Shown piece by piece: positions 1-4,998 of a stretch of DNA of 5,404 bases; within the stretch, counting starts at the first letter, position 1; each line of letters opens with the position of its first letter. Origin of the DNA: Desulfobacterales bacterium (GTDB taxonomy: Bacteria; Desulfobacterota; Desulfobacteria; Desulfobacterales; 4be13); assembly GCA_029934695.1 (NCBI GenBank), contig JAOZLU010000479.1, positions 1 through 5,404 of the forward strand. The letters are read 5' to 3'. The translations under genes were made by a program, and so were the position numbers. The notes below the pieces were generated by a model, which was not told the origin of the DNA, searched no databases, and saw nothing but the letters and a program-made list of their open reading frames with translations.

Positions 1-707
1 GATATGGCAAATATCACCAATAATATTGTTCTTGGGTCGGGAAGGGACGGAAGGGAAAGCTTTGGTCTGAAAATCTTTTTGACCAGCAAGTCAAGCTCGT
101 CCTTCAGAATCGTCAAAATCACTTTTTTTCCAGAGGACTTGATATATTTAGCAATATTGAACTGCTTTATCGTTATGACTTTGACATCTTCGTTTTCAAA
201 CAGATTTTCATAATCATCCAGAATGTTTGCCTTTGGAACTACAAATAGTTTATCCTTGTTTTTCTCAGATAAGAATACCTTTAATTTAACTTTGAAAACT
301 GAATCATTGACTCTCTCTATAAAGGGATCGCCTTCATTATTAATGTTAATTTTTCCTGTACACCAAATATCGCCAGTTTTTAAAGCAATATCTAAGACAC
401 GATTTATGCGTGAAAGTAAATATGCCAGATGCTGAGAATCACCTGTGTAAAAAACTCCGAGATTGTCCTTTTTTTCATAAACATAAGGTCTTTTGGCAGA
501 TGAAACGGGAACTAATGCTTCTACGGCCTGATGTATCTTTGAGCGAGGTATTTTGGGCTTGGCGATTTTATATGCTTTCAACGGGTCATCATCTTTTAAA
601 TCTCCCGGTATCTTCTTCGCCAGAGCCACATATCTTCCACAACCTAAAAATTCTTCCGGTTTTTTTTCCTTTTTTTCTTTTGCGTTTGGGTAAGCGAAAT
701 GGATCAT
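1..707 (-). CDS. Lon-like (peptidase S16-type) domain protein, 3' end outside window
   Basis: An open frame runs from ATG at 707 to the window edge without a stop (235 codons visible). The first residues are Lys/Glu-rich (about 10-19). Residues about 80-190 match the Lon proteolytic core in order: GVFYTGDS with Ser91 where Lon has GPSAG, a helix (92-106), TGKI at 117-120 (Lon TGEI) 26 residues after the serine, a basic stretch with Lys139/141/143 at the place of the Lon catalytic lysine, FVVPKAN at 155-161 (Lon IIPxEN), and VKVITI at 175-180. The Ser-Lys gap is about 9 residues longer than in E. coli Lon. There is no AAA+ ATPase part. The last residues (RTILLVIFAI) look like the start of a membrane segment. 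The start overlaps the upstream stop by one base (TGATG), with AAGGA 9 nt before it, so it is probably coupled to the zinc-protein gene. The S16 assignment is by eye. Protease activity is unproven and the Ser-Asp-Gln context is unusual. Confidence 0.72.
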   Translation of the reverse strand, partial: MIHFAYPNAKEKKEKKPEEFLGCGRYVALAKKIPGDLKDDDPLKAYKIAKPKIPRSKIHQAVEALVPVSSAKRPYVYEKKDNLGVFYTGDSQHLAYLLSRINRVLDIALKTGDIWCTGKININNEGDPFIERVNDSVFKVKLKVFLSEKNKDKLFVVPKANILDDYENLFENEDVKVITIKQFNIAKYIKSSGKKVILTILKDELDLLVKKIFRPKLSLPSLPDPRTILLVIFAI

Positions 708-1435
708 CAGTCTGTTTCCTTACACAAGATAAGGGATACTGACCATCTTTGAGTAGAAGGATCAAAACCCAGGTCATCACTTGTAAAAATATCTTTTCCA
801 TCCAAGTAAGTCCCCAAAGAGATTTCAGAGAGTATTTTATCAGTTTCGGGGTTTGCAAACCTAACCCATAATTCATAGCTTGTGGTAATACTGTAAGCTC
901 TCCATGAAAGTTGAAGGTAAGCCGGAACATCTTCATCAGAAGGTTCCCAGTAGCAAGAAAGCTTAATATCACTCTCATCATCTATTGCAAAAGTATTCTC
1001 CTGTTCAGCAATATCCGAAGCAGTTACGAGTTCGCCAGCCCATTGCGGCTCCCAAAACTCGGATATCCATATTATCAAAGGTTTTGAAGGCATAGGCGGC
1101 TCATTTACCCATCCCACAGCCTCCTCCTCCAAATCCCCCTCAATCCCCATGATTTCCAGCACCTCATCCGAACACACATCGCAGAATGAGATATGATTCC
1201 GTATTTTCATGGTGTCTTTTTCATCGGTCCAGCCAAGAGCATAATCATACAGCATTTCTCCTGTGGGATGCGCTTTGTTTTTTCCGGCATGTTCCTTTAA
1301 TTTGCCGTATTCCTCAGACCGGGCCTCCTGCCCCAGAAACGCCAGAAAATCCCCGCCATTCTCCAGAGCCTTGTCCAACCCGATTTTATTTTCTTTTGTG
1401 GTTAACAACTTTATCATTTCCATCAGCTTTTTCAT
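707..1435 (-). CDS. zf-HC2 (anti-sigma-type zinc) protein with Trp-rich beta C-terminus
   Basis: A 242-aa protein, soluble by appearance (no hydrophobic segment long enough for a membrane helix). The N-terminal 50 residues are charged and helical. Residues 60-95 have the zf-HC2/ZAS pattern: a helix (MLYDYALGW) followed by H81-x3-C85-x2-C88, as in zinc-binding anti-sigma factors and related scaffold proteins. Residues about 120-242 are rich in Trp/Tyr and alternating hydrophobics (LSCYW, LQLSWRAYS, ELWVRF), suggesting a beta-sandwich-like sensor or binding domain that I cannot name. I chose ATG 1435 because AAGGTGAG (1447-1440) lies 4 nt upstream. The longer in-frame start at 1546 would overlap the toxin gene by about 100 nt and has no such site. 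The gene begins 10 nt after vapC and overlaps the S16-like gene by 1 nt. Likely role (inference): regulator or adaptor that binds the Cys-rich sigma-like protein or the protease. Confidence 0.8.
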   Translation of the reverse strand: MKKLMEMIKLLTTKENKIGLDKALENGGDFLAFLGQEARSEEYGKLKEHAGKNKAHPTGEMLYDYALGWTDEKDTMKIRNHISFCDVCSDEVLEIMGIEGDLEEEAVGWVNEPPMPSKPLIIWISEFWEPQWAGELVTASDIAEQENTFAIDDESDIKLSCYWEPSDEDVPAYLQLSWRAYSITTSYELWVRFANPETDKILSEISLGTYLDGKDIFTSDDLGFDPSTQRWSVSLILCKETD

Positions 1436-1439
1436 GATT

Positions 1440-1447
1440 CTCACCTT
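1440..1447 (-). promoter_or_regulatory. Ribosome binding site of the zf-HC2 gene
   Basis: AAGGTGAG lies on the minus strand 4 nt before ATG 1435 and shares two bases with the TAA stop of the toxin gene. It decides the 242-aa start over the longer frame and suggests translation coupled to the toxin. Confidence 0.7.
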
Positions 1448-1844
1448 AATCGTCAAAAGGGTTGAAAATTCGGATATCGCAGTTCTCAAAATCCCGGACA
1501 TTGCGGGAAACCAGAACAAGGCCATGCTCATACGCAGTTGCGGCAATCAGCATATCCGCCTGGGTTCTCGTGATGCCCGTGCTGCGAAATTTTCCACGCA
1601 GAGTTCCGCAGCGGACTGCCACAGGAAGCGTGACCGGCAGAATATTGCACCTGAGCCGGGCGAATTTTTCAAACCACCGGAGCTGTTTTTTCGCATTCTT
1701 ATGGGCAAGCCCCACATAAATTTCTTCGACAGATATGACGCTCATGCAAATGATGTCCTGCTGTCTCAGCCATTCCTGCACACGGGGATTTGGCACACGC
1801 CTCATCACCTCACTGATTATATTGGTGTCGCAGAGAAATTTCAT
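1446..1844 (-). CDS. vapC: PIN-domain RNase toxin, VapC/FitB type
   Basis: A 132-aa single PIN domain, the usual length for VapC/FitB toxins. These Mg2+-dependent endoribonucleases cut tRNA, rRNA or mRNA and stop growth when their antitoxin is lost. The acidic site is complete by motif: FLCDTNIISE (Asp6, Asn8, Glu12), VEEIYVGLA (Glu41 four residues before Gly45), QADMLIAATA (Asp97) and VSRNVRDFE (Asn115, Asp118), ending in the typical IFNPFDD tail. The start at 1844 follows AGAGGA by about 5 nt. The gene lies 12 nt after the Phd-type antitoxin and 10 nt before the zf-HC2 gene, so all should share a transcript. Nothing suggests truncation or loss of activity. The RNA target cannot be told from sequence. 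Confidence 0.94.
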   Translation of the reverse strand: MKFLCDTNIISEVMRRVPNPRVQEWLRQQDIICMSVISVEEIYVGLAHKNAKKQLRWFEKFARLRCNILPVTLPVAVRCGTLRGKFRSTGITRTQADMLIAATAYEHGLVLVSRNVRDFENCDIRIFNPFDD

Positions 1845-1856
1845 TTTTTCCTCTCA

Positions 1857-2108
1857 TCAGACTGATCTGTCTGTGCGTTCGGGAATTTCAATGTCATCGG
1901 TCTCATTCATTTTAATTTCGCCCAATTCATCCAGAAGATTCGCAATCGTCGGCTTCTGCCAGAACTTCATCAGTTCCTCAAAAAATGCGATATTGATGAT
2001 GACCCCGGAGGGCCTGTTTTTTTTGGATATGAGCTGCGGTTCCTGAACGCAGAAATCCAAAATCTCATCAAGCTTTGTCCCGGCCTCATCTGATGTCCAT
2101 GTTCTCAT
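1857..2108 (-). CDS. Phd/YefM-type antitoxin of the VapC pair
   Basis: An 83-aa protein. Residues 1-50 follow the Phd/YefM fold pattern: TWTSDEAGTKLDEILDF, then EPQLISKKNRPSGVIINIAFFEEL, the dimer and DNA-binding half. Residues about 53-83 are acidic and flexible (LLDELGEIKMNE, DDIEIPERTD), as expected for the tail that wraps the PIN toxin and blocks its active site. The frame starts at ATG 2108 with AGGTGA just upstream. By family knowledge such antitoxins repress their own promoter with the toxin as co-repressor and are unstable, being cleared by Lon or Clp proteases. That is notable because a Lon-like gene lies in the same operon. An eight-base T run (2018-2025) on the plus strand falls inside the gene, reading as A8 in the coding strand. 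Confidence 0.92.
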   Translation of the reverse strand: MRTWTSDEAGTKLDEILDFCVQEPQLISKKNRPSGVIINIAFFEELMKFWQKPTIANLLDELGEIKMNETDDIEIPERTDRSV

Positions 2109-2123
2109 AAAATCACCTATACC

Positions 2124-2144
2124 TAAAACTTAAAACCTGAAACT
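2124..2144. repeat. Three tandem heptamers before the antitoxin gene
   Basis: TAAAACT, TAAAACC and TGAAACT follow each other without gaps in the 59-nt space between the HTH gene and the antitoxin gene. They could be binding sites for the antitoxin-toxin complex. Such A-rich degenerate runs are also common filler, so the role is weakly supported. I see no good sigma70 promoter and no terminator in this gap. Confidence 0.35.
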
Positions 2145-2167
2145 TCTGCCTTTATAAGATGCAATTA

Positions 2168-3013
2168 TTAATCGCCGGAGGACATATTTTTTTTTAAAAA
2201 TTTCCTGGCCTCTTCCATGTCACGTTCAACAGTCTTTTTGCTTACTCTCAGTTTTGTTGCAATCGCCTTCAGAGCATATTTGTCAGAATGCCCCTCCCGC
2301 ACGAGATTTACAAATCTGCAAAATACGACATACTGGCGCTCATATTTTTTCTTTGTTGTTTCATCCTTTGCCTTGTCTGCTCTCAGAAATAACAGTTTTT
2401 TCATGCTCTCAATAATCTGAAATTCCTCTCCATTACCTGTTACCGCAGGAGGAGCAATATCATCAGTATCCAATGATTTGAAATCATACGGCTCAAAACC
2501 GTCTTTACATGCCTTGTCCGAGGGGTTTCTTTTTTTACCGCAAAGGGGATTTTCGATTTCTTCCCCGTCCACCAACAGATATGCCCTTGTACAGCTATAA
2601 ATTTTTGACAAAGACAGATGAACACAGTTGTCGCATATTCCTCTCACCAAAATACACATATCTATGAGCATTCTGATGACCTCTGTGTAAGCGGTTTTGT
2701 TGATGTATCCTATCAGTATGGGCAGTTTCGGGATACGCAAAGTGTGCTTTTTGATGATCTCGCAAATTTCCCAGACCATCCCATCTGTATATTCTTCAGG
2801 ATTTACTCTGTCCCTGTATCTGTAAAAATTCCATTTGACAGCACATTCCACCATCACGCAAGGCTTACACCGGCCTTTTTCAAAAACATCCTTCATTTTC
2901 CTGTCTCTGAGCAGCCTGCATTCACCTGTGAATATTTCATAATGTTCACAGCGCTCCCCCCGGAAGCGTTTCCCCTCGCCTTTGCAGAACAGTGCAATCA
3001 GGTCATTTCTCAT
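2168..3013 (-). CDS. Cys-rich DNA-binding protein with sigma-like C-terminal HTH
   Basis: A 281-aa protein with 14 cysteines and no membrane segment. The N-terminus has a Cys cluster (C22, C32, C49-x2-C52-x4-C57). Residues about 62-118 (FYRYRDRVNPEEYTDGMVWE onward, then Tyr-Ile-Asn, ending VIRMLID) recall sigma-70 region 2 in spacing and amphipathic helices. A second Cys set (C127-x2-C130, C141, C158, C169) with an NPLCGKKRNPSDKAC segment looks like a zinc site. Residues 224-275 end in a clear HTH (ALKAIATKLRVSKKTVERDM), like sigma region 4 or NarL/DeoR-type helices. The 3013 ATG has AGGA 9 nt upstream, with an A8 run between. It is divergent from the 112-aa gene and 59 nt ahead of the toxin-antitoxin pair. 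I infer a sigma-like or redox/zinc-responsive regulator of this locus. A plain HTH regulator is the alternative. Confidence 0.78.
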   Translation of the reverse strand: MRNDLIALFCKGEGKRFRGERCEHYEIFTGECRLLRDRKMKDVFEKGRCKPCVMVECAVKWNFYRYRDRVNPEEYTDGMVWEICEIIKKHTLRIPKLPILIGYINKTAYTEVIRMLIDMCILVRGICDNCVHLSLSKIYSCTRAYLLVDGEEIENPLCGKKRNPSDKACKDGFEPYDFKSLDTDDIAPPAVTGNGEEFQIIESMKKLLFLRADKAKDETTKKKYERQYVVFCRFVNLVREGHSDKYALKAIATKLRVSKKTVERDMEEARKFLKKNMSSGD

Positions 3014-3118
3014 ATTTTTTTTCCTGCCATGTTAAGAGGTTGTAATGAAAGATCATTTTCCCCATATTCACAGCTTCAGAAGGGAAAAAAGGAAAAACTT
3101 AAAAAAATTTGTCCTAAA

Positions 3119-3138
3119 AAGATAACAATATTTATCTT
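3119..3138. promoter_or_regulatory. Operator-like dyad over the leftward promoter
   Basis: AAGATAA (3119-3125) and TTATCTT (3132-3138) form a perfect 7-bp dyad with a 6-base spacer, about one helical turn pair. It covers the proposed -10 box of the minus-strand promoter, a position suited to repression, perhaps by the HTH protein itself. Confidence 0.4.
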
Positions 3139-3163
3139 AATAAATGTGAACAGCAAGAGTCAA
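3134..3163 (-). promoter_or_regulatory. Candidate sigma70 promoter for the HTH-toxin-protease train
   Basis: On the minus strand, TTGACT (3163-3158, 5 of 6 to consensus) is followed after 18 nt by TAAGAT (3139-3134, 4 of 6 with the key T1, A2 and T6). The start would fall near 3127, leaving a leader of about 115 nt before ATG 3013. It is the best match I find upstream of that gene. Confidence 0.45.
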
Positions 3164-3170
3164 GAAAAAA

Positions 3171-3199
3171 TTGGCAAATTTGATAATGAAACTTATATT
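3171..3199 (+). promoter_or_regulatory. Sigma70-type promoter for the 112-aa gene
   Basis: TTGGCA (3171-3176) and TATATT (3194-3199) each match the consensus at 5 of 6 bases and are exactly 17 nt apart. Transcription would begin near 3206 and run into the mini-ORF leader and the 112-aa gene. It is the strongest promoter match I found by eye. Confidence 0.6.
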
Positions 3200-3204
3200 T
3201 GCCA
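3172..3204. promoter_or_regulatory. Operator-like inverted repeat overlapping the rightward promoter
   Basis: TGGCAAAT (3172-3179) and ATTTGCCA (3197-3204) form a perfect 8-bp dyad. One arm covers the -35 box and the other the -10 box and the bases after it, so a bound dimer would block RNA polymerase. With the flanking A-run and T-run it also resembles a terminator hairpin (17-nt loop), but no gene feeds into it from either side. Confidence 0.5.
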
Positions 3205-3234
3205 TTTTTTCACTTTCATCCAAAGGAGCGGCAC

Positions 3235-3255
3235 ATGACATCGGCTCGCCGATGA
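3235..3255 (+). other. Six-codon leader mini-ORF with internal hairpin
   Basis: AAAGGAG sits 6 nt before an ATG at 3235 that encodes only Met-Thr-Ser-Ala-Arg-Arg and stops at 3255. The coding bases include CATCGGC (3239-3245) and GCCGATG (3248-3254), a near-perfect palindrome able to form a 6-bp stem with a CTCG loop. A second tiny frame (10 codons, 3252-3284) overlaps its stop as ATGA. It lies in the presumed 5' leader of the 112-aa gene, so a leader peptide or translational control is possible. Chance is not excluded. Confidence 0.3.
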
Positions 3256-3324
3256 GATACGCGCATAAGAAAATCCCACCTTGATACATAAATGAAATGA
3301 TTGAATTGCAGAGGAGGAAAAAAA

Positions 3325-3663
3325 ATGAACATGGCTATGAGGAAAATAAACGGCTGCTGCACTATAAAGGCACCGTTTCTGAGCGTTTTCAAAAAAACAG
3401 AAAGATTTTTCCGGCAAAATCCCGGATCCGAAAAACTGCTTGATATTCTCAGTTTGCAGGAGGACAGGGGCAGCTACGAATTTTTTTCAGATCATTTTTT
3501 CTGCCAATTATTCCCTGAATGGAAAAAAAACTGCTTTGCCTATTATAAAAGCAGGGGGCCGAAATTGAAGGACATTCTTCCGGAAAGATGCATCAGGAAG
3601 TGCGACGAGATAATGGTGACGACCCTCAGAACTTTGAAACAGATAGCAGGTGGAAAATTCTGA
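3325..3663 (+). CDS. Hypothetical basic 112-aa protein
   Basis: I do not recognise this protein. It is 112 aa, strongly basic, rich in Phe/Lys, with six cysteines (11, 12, 60, 70, 89, 93) and no signal peptide or membrane helix. Most of it looks alpha-helical (about 16-46 and 86-108). The start at ATG 3325 is chosen because AGGAGG (3312-3317) lies 7 nt upstream; the in-frame TTG at 3301 lies before that site. The gene is transcribed away from the Cys-rich HTH gene and has its own promoter-operator upstream. It could be a small regulator, an inhibitor or a phage-type accessory protein. The good ribosome site and promoter support that it is real. Confidence 0.55.
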   Translation: MNMAMRKINGCCTIKAPFLSVFKKTERFFRQNPGSEKLLDILSLQEDRGSYEFFSDHFFCQLFPEWKKNCFAYYKSRGPKLKDILPERCIRKCDEIMVTTLRTLKQIAGGKF

Positions 3664-3758
3664 GCGGTTCTGTGAAAAATATGTCCGAAAACGGGTACTT
3701 TTTATATCTTACAACCCAGAAGAGGAAAAAAGAGGGATTCGCTTTGGTGGCTTTTTCT

Positions 3759-3789
3759 TTTTACCAACCAGTCCATCTGATTGGTAAAA
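3759..3789. repeat. 9-bp inverted repeat downstream of the 112-aa gene
   Basis: TTTTACCAA (3759-3767) and TTGGTAAAA (3781-3789) are perfect inverted copies around a 13-nt loop. On the plus strand it is 96 nt past the stop of the 112-aa gene and lacks a clear T-tract after the stem, so it is a weak terminator or a protein-binding dyad. Confidence 0.45.
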
Positions 3790-3829
3790 TTTCAAACATA
3801 GCTGGAGATATATAATAAGAATAAGAAGG

Positions 3830-3901
3830 AATATGACAACGGATCAGAGGATGAAACGGATTTTCTGCTATCCGTTTCATCCTGAAATCCGGTGTCATAT
3901 T
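3830..3901. repeat. Long imperfect palindrome (70-nt stem-loop)
   Basis: Arms 3831-3861 and 3870-3900 are 31 nt each and pair at 27 positions around the 8-nt loop TTTCTGCT. The inner 14 bp are perfect (AGGATGAAACGGAT with ATCCGTTTCATCCT). A 3x3 internal mismatch (CAG against GAA) separates them from an outer 14-nt block (ATATGACAACGGAT) with one A-G mismatch. A3830-T3901 adds a pair. ACGGAT occurs twice in the left arm. No T-tract follows on either strand, so it is not a plain terminator. It may be a structured RNA, a MITE or REP-like palindromic element, or a binding platform. Confidence 0.65.
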
Positions 3902-3911
3902 GCCTGGATGA

Positions 3912-3939
3912 AAGGAGGTTGAAAATGGGAGAAGATTGA
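3912..3939 (+). other. Strong Shine-Dalgarno followed by a four-codon frame
   Basis: AAGGAGG lies 6 nt before ATG 3925, but the frame encodes only Met-Gly-Glu-Asp and stops at 3939. Other short frames follow (TGAATG at 3937; ATG 3948, 19 codons to 4007). This sits in the gap between the long palindrome and the XRE terminator hairpin. It may be the remnant of a lost gene start, a leader, or chance. Confidence 0.25.
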
Positions 3940-3960
3940 ATGTTCGTATGAACCCGTGCT

Positions 3961-4011
3961 ATAAAAACGGCCATCGGATCAAATCCCCGATATTGAAGGG
4001 GATTTGATCCG
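3961..4011 (-). terminator. Likely intrinsic terminator of the XRE-type gene
   Basis: CGGATCAAATCCCC (3975-3988) and GGGGATTTGATCCG (3998-4011) make a perfect 14-bp stem around a 9-nt loop, 15 nt past the XRE stop. On the minus strand the stem is followed after 7 nt by TTTTTAT (3967-3961). The gap before the T-tract is longer than ideal. On the plus strand a TTTTTAT follows 12 nt after the stem, so it could work both ways. Confidence 0.55.
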
Positions 4012-4026
4012 GGCACCCGTGTATTT

Positions 4027-4998
4027 TTATATTTTCCACCTGCCTTTTATTCCATTTTCTTCAAGCAACTCTGCAATATACTGCGCCAGACGGCTTTTGT
4101 CGGAAGATTCTTGGGGGGCGAATCTGCTCAGTCTTTCAAATTCAATGGTAAAATAGTTGTATAAATCCTCTGAATCGCTGACAAACCCGACCAATGCGCC
4201 TGTCTCATCGCCATGTTCGGAAGAACAGGAGGAAGCAGGGTGTACGGGATTCCCCGAAAACACAATTCCCGGTTTCTTTCCCTGATTTTGCGGCACCCTG
4301 AGATGAAATTTGAAACAGGAACACCGCTCTGTCAGTTTAAGGTCATAATTTTCATGCGCCAGCCTCCTGAGAATGGTGTCAAACTCTTTTATGATATTTT
4401 CGGTGTCCGTATTTTCCTTTCTCTTTCTGATATAAGAGACAAAGCAGTCTTTGCATATCAGATGGCTCACCTTATGCTCTCTGATATTTTCATCGAACAT
4501 TCTTATACGTTCATTAAAAAGGAATCTCCTGATTTCCTTATAAATATTATCCTGTTTTTCTGTTTCAGATACCAGCACCCTGGAAAAATACTCCTCGAAA
4601 TCCCTGAACACAATGTGCGGAACTGGCGTGACCAGTCTGATGTCTCCCGCTGTTTTTTCCACAGACATGGTCGCAATTTCAAAATTGAATCCCCCCGGAT
4701 GTATGGCACTGTATCCCGAACGGTTCTGCCGTTTCTCAATTGCTTCTTTGAAATATGCAATATCGGTCCCCGACAATTCTTCTTTCTGTTCGTATGTTTT
4801 CAATAAGACATTGATGTCTCTGACACCATACGAAAGTGCCAGGGCGAGGCGTATCAGAATATTTCTCCCGGGCCTTCTGGTGTATCCGTTCAGAATCTGC
4901 TTCAGATGGGAGTTCCTCACACCGCTGAGAAGGCTCAACTGGTTGACAGTCATTCCGATCTCCTTCAGCCGTTCCAACATCATCTTGTCACCCTCCAT
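4027..4998 (-). CDS. XRE-type HTH regulator with unknown C-terminal domain
   Basis: A 323-aa protein. Residues about 7-67 are a Cro/C1-type HTH: LERLKEIGMTVNQLSLLSGV, then SHLKQILNG as recognition helix, then RPGRNILIRLALALSYGV. The rest is unrecognised. It contains PVPHIVFRDFEEYFSRVL (125-142), a HLICKDCFVSYI piece (179-190), CSCFKFHLRVP (226-236) and GALVGFVSDSEDLYNYFTIE (267-286), giving paired cysteines (182/185, 226/228) and a beta-rich pattern suited to sensing or dimerising. Start choice: ATG 4998 has AGGAGG 5 nt upstream. Met6 (4983) and Met7 (4980) are also served by GGAGGG (4996-4991), and Met6 forms an ATGA overlap with the frame upstream. The gene is isolated from the toxin train and ends at a terminator, so it looks like a single-gene or two-gene unit, perhaps autoregulated. 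Confidence 0.85.
   Translation of the reverse strand: MEGDKMMLERLKEIGMTVNQLSLLSGVRNSHLKQILNGYTRRPGRNILIRLALALSYGVRDINVLLKTYEQKEELSGTDIAYFKEAIEKRQNRSGYSAIHPGGFNFEIATMSVEKTAGDIRLVTPVPHIVFRDFEEYFSRVLVSETEKQDNIYKEIRRFLFNERIRMFDENIREHKVSHLICKDCFVSYIRKRKENTDTENIIKEFDTILRRLAHENYDLKLTERCSCFKFHLRVPQNQGKKPGIVFSGNPVHPASSCSSEHGDETGALVGFVSDSEDLYNYFTIEFERLSRFAPQESSDKSRLAQYIAELLEENGIKGRWKI

Noticed and set aside
410..742. Plus-strand frame of 110 codons (and two shorter ones at 4-213 and 223-435)
   Set aside because: They lie opposite the S16-like gene, have no ribosome site and give low-complexity Phe/Ser-rich peptides.
589..981. Minus-strand frame of 130 codons
   Set aside because: It is out of frame inside the zf-HC2 and S16-like genes, both of which have recognisable motifs.
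1436..1546. Upstream start of the zf-HC2 gene at 1546
   Set aside because: It would overlap the toxin gene by about 100 nt and ignores the AAGGTGAG site before ATG 1435.
1263..1865. Plus-strand frame of 200 codons, plus smaller ones nearby
   Set aside because: It is antisense to the PIN toxin and zf-HC2 genes, whose conserved residues fix the true strand.
3172..3210. Terminator made by the TGGCAAAT dyad and following T6
   Set aside because: No gene reads into it from either side, and it coincides with strong -35 and -10 boxes. An operator is the better reading.
2618..3238. Plus-strand frame of 206 codons
   Set aside because: It is antisense to the Cys-rich HTH gene and runs through the promoter region without a ribosome site.
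3588..3815. Plus-strand frame of 75 codons
   Set aside because: It overlaps the end of the 112-aa gene by 76 nt in another frame and has only a poor ribosome site. It ends in the inverted repeat zone. A late frameshifted extension of the 112-aa gene is possible but unsupported.
4213..4806. Plus-strand frames of 197 and 151 codons across the XRE gene
   Set aside because: They are antisense to a gene with a clear HTH and ribosome site.
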